The notes below the pieces were generated by a model, which saw only the letters and a program-made list of their open reading frames with translations, had not been told where the DNA came from and searched no databases. Positions 7,661 to 12,671 of a stretch of 12,671 bases of DNA are shown here, piece by piece. Position 1 is the first letter of the stretch, and each line of letters opens with the position of its first letter. The DNA is taken from the NCBI GenBank assembly GCA_002342255.1, contig DDPP01000038.1, positions 1-12,671 on the forward strand, in the 5' to 3' direction. Source of the stretch: Micrococcales bacterium UBA2465 (GTDB lineage Bacteria > Actinomycetota > Actinomycetes > Actinomycetales > Microbacteriaceae). Position numbers and translations under genes: made by a program.

Positions 7661-8736
7661 TTCTTTGGAAACTTTCCTCGCAAATACTGATTTGGCCAAT
7701 AGTCAACATCAACATCAAGTTCATGCGCAGCCCTGAGCGGCCAGTAAGGATCTCTAAGCGCGGCTCTAGCAATCATGATTACTTCAATGTCAGTTTCCTG
7801 AAGAATTTTTTCCGCCTGCTCGGCTTCAGTGATAAGCCCCACTGTTGAAACAGGAGCGGTTAGTGAATCGGCCATCTCTTTTGACAGTGGCACTTGGTAA
7901 CCGGGACCAATTGGAATTTTCACACCGGTGATAAGTCCACCGCTGGAAATGTCAAACAAATCTGCACCGACTTCGTGACACCATTTCGCTACCTGGGCAC
8001 AGTCAGCAACTGTAAATCCTTCTGGATGATAGTCGGTAACCGAAAAACGAATCAGGATTGGATATTTTTCTCCGATTGCCGATCTGATCTTTCTGACCAT
8101 TTCAACCAAGAATTTAGCTCGGTTTTCTACAGAGCCACCAAATTCATCTGTTCTCTGGTTAGTCAGTGGAGACAAGAATTGGTGGACAAGATATCCGTGG
8201 GCGGCGTGAATCTCAATCATGTCAAAACCAGCTGCAACAGATCGAACTGCGGCTTCCACCCACTGCTCAATTAATTCATAGACCTCTGCAGTGGTCAATT
8301 CATGCGGCTTGTTGTATTCAGGGAAAGCTTCATTAGTTGCCGAAACCGGCTGCCAGCCACCGGCTTCAAGCTGCATCGCTCCTTCACCAGACCAGGAGCG
8401 GTAGATGCTTGCCTTGCGCCCAGCGTGGGCTAGTTGGATTGCCGATAGCGCTCCGTGTGATCTGATGAAGTCATTGATTGGTTTCCAAGCTTGCACCTGC
8501 TCGTCGTTCCAGATGCCGGTATCCCACGGGCTGATTCGACCATCAGGCCTAATGGCGGTAGCTTCACAAATGACCACGGCAGCACCGCCAATAGCTCTTG
8601 AGCCCAGGTGGACTAAATGCCAGTTGGTTGGGACCCCATCCTGATTTTCACAGGAATATTGACACATCGGAGCTATCCAGATGCGGTTTCTAGCGGTCAT
8701 TCCTCGCACGATAATTGGTTCGAATAGCTTGGCCAT
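7657..8736 (-). CDS. NADH:flavin oxidoreductase, Old Yellow Enzyme family, YqjM-like
   Basis: This should be a cytoplasmic FMN TIM-barrel ene-reductase that reduces activated C=C bonds of enals, enones or similar electrophiles with NAD(P)H. The thermophilic-like (YqjM) subgroup is indicated by Cys25 and Tyr27 in APMCQYS, which tune the flavin, by His177/His180 in EIHAAHGYLVHQFLSP, which bind the substrate oxygen, and by Arg353 in the C-terminal QYLRG, at the place of the YqjM arginine finger. SPLTNQRTDEFGGSVENR (189-206) is also typical. Its 359 residues are slightly longer than YqjM (338). The ATG at 8736 has no ribosome binding site but has TAGGCT six bases upstream, so the mRNA may be leaderless. 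Its stop overlaps that of the CNNM gene. A detoxification role is family-based inference; the real substrate is unknown. Confidence 0.93.
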   Translation of the reverse strand: MAKLFEPIIVRGMTARNRIWIAPMCQYSCENQDGVPTNWHLVHLGSRAIGGAAVVICEATAIRPDGRISPWDTGIWNDEQVQAWKPINDFIRSHGALSAIQLAHAGRKASIYRSWSGEGAMQLEAGGWQPVSATNEAFPEYNKPHELTTAEVYELIEQWVEAAVRSVAAGFDMIEIHAAHGYLVHQFLSPLTNQRTDEFGGSVENRAKFLVEMVRKIRSAIGEKYPILIRFSVTDYHPEGFTVADCAQVAKWCHEVGADLFDISSGGLITGVKIPIGPGYQVPLSKEMADSLTAPVSTVGLITEAEQAEKILQETDIEVIMIARAALRDPYWPLRAAHELDVDVDYWPNQYLRGKFPKN

Positions 8737-8742
8737 GAGATA

Positions 8743-8748
8743 AGCCTA
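8743..8748 (-). promoter_or_regulatory. Candidate -10 element (TAGGCT) for a leaderless oxidoreductase mRNA
   Basis: On the minus strand TAGGCT is followed by six bases (TATCTC) and then the ATG at 8736. A transcript starting about 7 bases after the -10 would begin at or next to the start codon. There is no Shine-Dalgarno in front of this ATG. Leaderless mRNAs are common in Actinobacteria. The -35 is not recognisable. Confidence 0.4.
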
Positions 8749-8777
8749 ATCAACCTAATGCTCCTAGACTTACCTAA
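8745..8777. repeat. Four CCTAR repeats with 9-10 bp phasing
   Basis: CCTAA, CCTAA, CCTAG and CCTAA begin at 8745, 8754, 8763 and 8773, so the steps are 9, 9 and 10 bases. They lie in the 59-base divergent region between the oxidoreductase and the glycosyltransferase. Such near-helical phasing places the motif on one DNA face, as in cooperative regulator sites, but the unit is short and could be chance. Confidence 0.35.
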
Positions 8778-8790
8778 GGGGAACTAGGAG
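8761..8790 (+). promoter_or_regulatory. 7-bp inverted repeat covering the ribosome binding site of the glycosyltransferase gene
   Basis: CTCCTAG (8761-8767) is the exact reverse complement of CTAGGAG (8784-8790), with a 16-base loop. The right arm contains the AGGAG ribosome binding site, 5 bases before TTG 8796 and 8 bases before TTG 8799. In mRNA the hairpin would hide this site; as DNA it could be an operator. The left arm also supplies one of the CCTAR repeats. Confidence 0.4.
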
Positions 8791-8795
8791 ATAAT

Positions 8796-10037
8796 TTGTT
8801 GAAACTGAGACTGGCCGCCGCTGTGAAGAATTTTTGGTTCATCCTGTTGGCAGCTCTGGTGGCTCAACTCATTTTGATTTCCGTATCCACCGTAACTGGT
8901 GACCCGCTGGGTGATGTTCGATACACCTACGATGCCTGGATTACTAACATGCTGCAGGGCAATTACCTGCTTGGGCTTAAAGACCCTTGGGTTTACCCTT
9001 ACGTGGCTCAGGCACCTATGTGGGTTGCCCAATTTTTCTCTGGTGGGGATTTCTTATCGGGCTGGGTGCTTTTGACCGTGAATGCAAACATGCTGTTGTT
9101 TGCTTATTTACTTGGCTGGGGAACCAAGCTGGAACGATATAAGGCAGCTTGGTTTTTGATCGGTTGTATTTTTCTCTGTGGACCAGTTTCAGTTGGCAGG
9201 CTAGAGGTCTTCAGCCTGATCTTCACTGTATTAGCTTGTGTAGCTTTCTTGGAGAACAAAGATTCCAGAGCAATACAGTTTTTCAACCTAGCCACTTGGA
9301 TAAAGGTTTCACCGATGGCTGCCTTGGCAGCTTCGGTGATTGTCATAAAAGATAAAAAGAAACTTATATTGAATTTGGCTATTGCCACTTTGGCTATAGT
9401 GCTGATCGGTTTTGCCCTCGGCGGCAACCTTTCAAACATTTTCAGCTTCGTTGGCATGCAAAGTGGTCGAGGTATTCAGGTTGAATCCAGCGTTGCTATT
9501 TTGTGGCTGGTTCAAATTCTGTTAGGTGTTCCAGGTTCCAAGGTCTATTACGATGACAAGATTCTCACTTTTCAAGTTTCTGGTTTCGGTGTTACCGAAC
9601 TTGCCAGTGTGATGACTTTGATCCAATTTGCTGCTTTGGCAATCACCCTTTGGTTGGGCTATCGGGCAAACAAAATCGGCCATGATCGGAACACCTTATT
9701 TGCTTGGATTTTCCTAACCGCAACCTTGGACCTATTGGTTTTCAACAAGGTCGGCTCACCTCAGTATGAACTCTGGATTGTTGGAGCTGTTGTTTTTGGT
9801 ATTTTGGCAAAGACCGAAAACTGGAGGTTTGTGGTCTGGTTGACCTTGATTACATCGGCTCTGTCGTGGCTTATCTTCCCAGTTTTCTATGGCGAAGTTT
9901 TGGACAGCAAACCACTCGGGGTGATCCTGCTAATCCTTAGAAACCTAGGTGTAATCATCATCCTGGTCTATGCCAACTTACAGTTGGTGAGACTGGGTAA
10001 GAAGAGACTAGCTAGTAGCCGCAAAGCCCAACTCTAG
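8796..10037 (+). CDS. Multi-pass membrane glycosyltransferase, GT87/DUF2029-like (polyprenol-phosphate sugar donor)
   Basis: This 413-residue protein has about ten hydrophobic membrane segments (e.g. 14-33, 88-108, 118-130, 136-152, 190-209, 267-287) with short loops. GT-C/GT87 signs are the first outer loop GDVRYTYDAW (39-48) with acidic residues Asp40 and Asp46, GRLEVFSL (134-141), WIKVSPMAALAA (168-179), and GRGIQVESSVA (224-234), which resembles the RGxQxES element of GT87 mannosyltransferases. It would transfer a sugar, likely mannose, from polyprenol phosphate to a lipid or glycan outside the membrane; donor and acceptor are inferred. Two TTG codons stand in tandem (8796, 8799); AGGAG upstream is better spaced for the second. 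The last 30 bases overlap the end of metY on the other strand. It is transcribed divergently from the oxidoreductase and has no glycan genes beside it. Confidence 0.72.
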   Translation: MLKLRLAAAVKNFWFILLAALVAQLILISVSTVTGDPLGDVRYTYDAWITNMLQGNYLLGLKDPWVYPYVAQAPMWVAQFFSGGDFLSGWVLLTVNANMLLFAYLLGWGTKLERYKAAWFLIGCIFLCGPVSVGRLEVFSLIFTVLACVAFLENKDSRAIQFFNLATWIKVSPMAALAASVIVIKDKKKLILNLAIATLAIVLIGFALGGNLSNIFSFVGMQSGRGIQVESSVAILWLVQILLGVPGSKVYYDDKILTFQVSGFGVTELASVMTLIQFAALAITLWLGYRANKIGHDRNTLFAWIFLTATLDLLVFNKVGSPQYELWIVGAVVFGILAKTENWRFVVWLTLITSALSWLIFPVFYGEVLDSKPLGVILLILRNLGVIIILVYANLQLVRLGKKRLASSRKAQL

Positions 10038-11303
10038 GTCGGCAATTATATCTTCAATGGACTCCAGACCCACTGATAGACGAATCAATCCAGGTGTCAC
10101 ACCAGCAGTCAACTGCTGTTCTGGGCTCAGCTGAGAGTGAGTGGTGCTGGCAGGGTGAATCAACAGCGATCTAACGTCACCGATGTTGGCAACATGTTTG
10201 AAGAGTTTTACTGATTCAACAAACTTTTCACCCATAACTGCTCCACCTTTGATTTCAAAGGACATTACCGCACCGCAACCTTTAGGGGCATAGTGTTTTC
10301 CAGCAGCAAAATATGGAGAGCTCTCGATGCCAGCGTAATTTACGAATTCAACCTGGGGATGATTACTTAACCAGTTTGCAACCTTTACTGCGTTCTCACT
10401 GTGACGATCCATGCGCATGCTCAGTGTTGAAAGTCCCTGCAGAATTTCCCAAGCACTATTGGGAGCAATTGCTGAGCCCATGTCTCGAAGCAATTGCACA
10501 CGGGCCTTGATGATGTATGCAATCTCATCACCTAGAGCTTGCGTGTAAGTAATGCCGTGGTATGAAGGGTCTGCAGTGTTCAGTCCTGGGAATTTATCCG
10601 ACTTAGACCACTTGAACTTTCCACCGTCGACAATCACACCGGCAACTACAGTTCCGTGACCGGCTAGAAATTTAGTTGCAGAGTGAATCACAATATCTGC
10701 ACCGTGCTTGAACGGTTGAATTAGGTAAGGAGTTGCAACTGTATTATCAACAATCATGGGAAGCCCATGGCGGTGAGCGATTTCTGAAATACCTTCAATG
10801 TTCAGCACGCTAACTTTAGGGTTACCTAGGCTCTCACCATAGAAGAGTTTGGTGTTTGGTCTAATTGCTGCTTCCCATGAAGCTAAATCGTCTTGGTCTT
10901 CAATGAAAGTGGTTTGGATACCGAGTTTAGGCAAAGTGTATTTCAATAAGGAATAGGTTCCGCCGTAGACCTTTGAAGAGGCAACCACGTGGTCTCCGGC
11001 ATTAGCGATGTTAAGAATTGCAAAAGTTTCAGCAGCCTGACCAGAAGCGAGCATAAGTGCTGCAACTCCACCTTCAAGATCCGCAATACGCTGTTCAGCA
11101 ACATCCTGGGTTGGGTTGTTCATTCTGGTATAGATATTTCCGGCTTCAGTGAGCGCGAAAAGTTTTCTTGCCTGTTCCGCAGATTTGAAAACGTAAGCGG
11201 AGGTGTTATAAATCGGTGGCACTACCGAGCCGGTAGTCGGGTCAGTTGTGTAACCAGAATGGATTTGTTTGGTTTCAAAACCCCAGTTGCTGTTTTCGTT
11301 CAT
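10008..11303 (-). CDS. metY: O-acetylhomoserine sulfhydrylase (O-acetylhomoserine aminocarboxypropyltransferase)
   Basis: This cytoplasmic PLP enzyme makes homocysteine from O-acetylhomoserine and sulfide, the direct sulfhydrylation step of methionine synthesis; some members also make cysteine. It belongs to the Cys/Met metabolism PLP family, with the PLP lysine Lys211 in HSATKFLAGHGT (207-218), Asp186 in MIVDNT contacting the pyridine nitrogen, and Tyr58/Arg60 in YTRMNNPT for the phosphate from the neighbouring subunit. The N-terminal FETKQIHSGY and the 431-residue length favour MetY over MetB/MetC, which are nearer 380-400. The ATG at 11303 has GGAGAGGG about 11 bases upstream. The usual partner metX is not adjacent. 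The upstream neighbour on the same strand is an M20 amidohydrolase 93 bases away. The 3' end overlaps the converging glycosyltransferase gene by 30 bases. I saw no recognisable SAM riboswitch in the leader. Confidence 0.95.
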   Translation of the reverse strand: MNENSNWGFETKQIHSGYTTDPTTGSVVPPIYNTSAYVFKSAEQARKLFALTEAGNIYTRMNNPTQDVAEQRIADLEGGVAALMLASGQAAETFAILNIANAGDHVVASSKVYGGTYSLLKYTLPKLGIQTTFIEDQDDLASWEAAIRPNTKLFYGESLGNPKVSVLNIEGISEIAHRHGLPMIVDNTVATPYLIQPFKHGADIVIHSATKFLAGHGTVVAGVIVDGGKFKWSKSDKFPGLNTADPSYHGITYTQALGDEIAYIIKARVQLLRDMGSAIAPNSAWEILQGLSTLSMRMDRHSENAVKVANWLSNHPQVEFVNYAGIESSPYFAAGKHYAPKGCGAVMSFEIKGGAVMGEKFVESVKLFKHVANIGDVRSLLIHPASTTHSQLSPEQQLTAGVTPGLIRLSVGLESIEDIIADLELGFAATS

Positions 11304-11396
11304 GGCAGATTAAGCCCTCTCCGTCGAAGTATTCCTTCTCAAGACTAGGCAGGTCTGGCTAGCTAAAGGTTAGGCTTGCTCGAACTTTATGAAACC
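11304..11396 (-). other. Intergenic leader between the amidohydrolase and metY
   Basis: This 93-base gap may hold the metY promoter: TAGTCT on the minus strand (11342-11347) fits TANNNT but has no clear -35. A small bulged hairpin (11361-11376, AGC-C-TAA pairing with TTAGCT) follows the amidohydrolase stop, but no T-run comes after it, so a terminator is not supported. Confidence 0.25.
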
Positions 11397-12599
11397 TTAA
11401 CCCAGCGCGTCAAAGGCTAGGGCAGCCAGCAGGGCAGCCCCATCAGCCATGACGTCTTCGTTGTATTTAGCCTTGTTGGAGTGGTTGGATTCACGCTCTT
11501 GAGGCTCAGTGCCTTGATAGGCAGCACCTAAGAATACGAAGGCCCCAGGGATTTCTTCAACAATCGAAGCGAAGTCTTCGCCACCAGGGATTGGTGCCGG
11601 CATAGTCACAAAGCGTTGAGCGCCAAACATCTCTTTAGAAACTTTTTCAACACGGTCAACCGCGTCGTGCTCATTGATTAGCACCTTAGTAGCTGGTGAG
11701 AATTCGACTTCAGCGGTTAGACCCATTGCCTGAGCCATAGCTTTGATAAATTCTGGCAGTTTAGTTCTGGTCTGTTCAAAGCCAATCTTGGAGAAGGATC
11801 TGACTGTTGCACCGAAGCTAACTGATTCAGGAATGATATTGGTGGTGTGGTCGTTACCAGCATTAATCCAACCGACGTTTACCACGATTGGATCTAGAGC
11901 ATCAAAGTTCTTGATGATGAAAGACTGCATGCTGCTTAGAATCTCAATCATTCCGGTGATTGGGTCTTTAGCTGTCCAGGGCATTGAGCCATGGCCACCG
12001 CGACCTTTGATAGTGACAAACATGTCTCCAGCTGAAGCCATCAAAGTGTCTTTCTTGGTCATGAACATGCCAGCTTCAGGAAGTGAGAAAACATGCAATC
12101 CATATGCCTTAATTGGTTTTTCCCCAGAGACCATATGCATGTTTTGGGCGAGCATGTGGCCGGCACCATCGTGACCTTCTTCACCAGGTTGGAAGAACAT
12201 CAAAACGTTTCCGTTCAACTTATCTTTGTTCTCGGCAACTAGGTGAGCTGCACCGATTCCCATTGCCATGTGAAGGTCGTGGCCACAGGCGTGCATGTAG
12301 CCGTTGGTTGAGGCGAAATCTAAACCGGTATCTTCCTGCACTGCAAGGGCATCCATGTCAGCACGAAGTAACACTGTTGGACCTGGTTTTGCTCCTTTTA
12401 TTAGGATTGCCGCCGCAGTCATGTCTTTACCCAAGGTAACTTCACCTAAGTGACCTACTTCCCTCAGAACGATTTCTAGAGTTTTCGGTAAGTCAAGTCC
12501 GAATTCAGGTGTCTGGTGCAGTTCGCGGCGAACCCTAACCATGTCTGCTTGTTTTGAGTTGGCTTGCTTGATTAGATCCTGATAGTCCACTTCGGGCAC
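11397..12599 (-). CDS. M20 family metallopeptidase (M20D-type N-acyl amino acid amidohydrolase)
   Basis: This should be a cytoplasmic zinc/manganese amidohydrolase that removes acyl groups from N-acyl amino acids or similar amides (hippurate hydrolase/IAA-amino acid hydrolase type). Metal-site motifs are complete: MHACGHDLHM (102-111) with Cys105 and His107, FQPGEEGHDGAGHM (136-149) with the Glu140/Glu141 pair, AYGLHVF (165-171) with His169, and a C-terminal His373. The dimerisation lid with GRGGHGSMPW lies at about 199-208, and PIPGGEDFAS (337-346) is also typical. Its 400 residues fit the family. The annotated extent uses the GTG at 12599. AAAGGTG overlaps that codon and is spaced 6 bases from a second in-frame GTG at 12590, which is probably the true start and would shorten the protein by three residues. 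The natural substrate is unknown. metY follows on the same strand after 93 bases. Confidence 0.93.
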   Translation of the reverse strand: MPEVDYQDLIKQANSKQADMVRVRRELHQTPEFGLDLPKTLEIVLREVGHLGEVTLGKDMTAAAILIKGAKPGPTVLLRADMDALAVQEDTGLDFASTNGYMHACGHDLHMAMGIGAAHLVAENKDKLNGNVLMFFQPGEEGHDGAGHMLAQNMHMVSGEKPIKAYGLHVFSLPEAGMFMTKKDTLMASAGDMFVTIKGRGGHGSMPWTAKDPITGMIEILSSMQSFIIKNFDALDPIVVNVGWINAGNDHTTNIIPESVSFGATVRSFSKIGFEQTRTKLPEFIKAMAQAMGLTAEVEFSPATKVLINEHDAVDRVEKVSKEMFGAQRFVTMPAPIPGGEDFASIVEEIPGAFVFLGAAYQGTEPQERESNHSNKAKYNEDVMADGAALLAALAFDALG

Positions 12600-12603
12600 C
12601 TTT
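12597..12603 (-). promoter_or_regulatory. Ribosome binding site suggesting a start at 12590 for the amidohydrolase
   Basis: On the minus strand AAAGGTG is followed by CCCGAA and then GTG (12588-12590, codon 4). The spacing is ideal for codon 4, whereas the first GTG lies inside the site itself. The remaining 12604-12671 bases hold no visible gene; the ATG at the very end of the window cannot be judged. Confidence 0.45.
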
Positions 12604-12671
12604 CTTCGGTAATTATTCCTATTTTGGCACTAAATCCCACCTAGCATTTACTTATGTTCTTCGAGCAAATG

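Noticed and set aside
8796..10037. Calling the membrane protein a transporter or permease
   Set aside because: The short acidic first loop and the GRGIQVES and WIKVSP elements match GT-C glycosyltransferases better than any transporter family I can recognise.
11319..11337. GGAAT on the minus strand before metY as half of a SigR-type promoter (GGAAT-N18-GTT)
   Set aside because: No GTT occurs at the right distance. The GGAAT before the amidohydrolase also lacks its partner.
11361..11376. Bulged hairpin after the amidohydrolase stop as an intrinsic terminator
   Set aside because: The stem is short, AT-containing and interrupted, and no T-run follows on the minus strand.
11304..11396. Possible SAM-type riboswitch before metY
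   Set aside because: The gap is only 93 bases, and I could not find the conserved core or paired helices of a known SAM riboswitch. A covariance-model search would settle it.

Overview
The window looks like a piece of a compact, lower-GC actinobacterial chromosome. The strongest clue is a single 1213-residue gene that fuses the E2 acyltransferase core to the E1 part of 2-oxoglutarate dehydrogenase, with no lipoyl domain. This Kgd/OdhA architecture is typical of Actinobacteria. An ECF sigma factor with an RsrA-like zinc anti-sigma factor (the mycothiol-linked disulfide-stress pair) agrees with it. Base composition, by eye, is below that of most actinomycetes, and about 96% of the window is coding. 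Together these suggest a streamlined, probably aquatic lineage such as a small Microbacteriaceae; that placement is inference, not shown by the sequence.

Layout from left to right. (1) 59-903, plus strand: a SigR/SigH-like ECF sigma factor and its anti-sigma factor, 11 bases apart. (2) 904-5160, minus strand: kgd followed 3 bases later by a small SGNH-fold protein whose nucleophile position is Asp instead of Ser. (3) 5161-5319: a divergent control region. (4) 5320-7660, plus strand: two overlapping CNNM/CBS membrane proteins of the HlyC/CorC class; only the first has the C-terminal CorC_HlyC domain. (5) 7657-8736, minus strand: an Old Yellow Enzyme of the YqjM type. (6) 8737-8795: a short divergent control region with phased repeats and an inverted repeat covering a ribosome binding site. 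(7) 8796-10037, plus strand: a multi-pass GT87-like polyprenol-phosphate-dependent glycosyltransferase. (8) 10008-12599, minus strand: an M20 amidohydrolase followed by O-acetylhomoserine sulfhydrylase (MetY).

Most content is housekeeping: TCA cycle, thiol-redox control, metal-ion homeostasis, sulfur amino acid synthesis and envelope glycan assembly. I see no insertion sequences, CRISPR arrays, tRNAs, rRNAs, prophage genes or toxin-antitoxin pairs, and no gene-free stretch longer than 300 bases. I did not find a clear new multi-gene system. The most interesting signals are small: an A_AAA_AAG slippery heptamer at the end of the sigma gene whose -1 frame runs without a stop into the anti-sigma start codon; the catalytically altered SGNH protein coupled to kgd; the phased CCTAR repeats with an occluded ribosome binding site before the glycosyltransferase; and three convergent gene pairs that touch or overlap with no room for a terminator.
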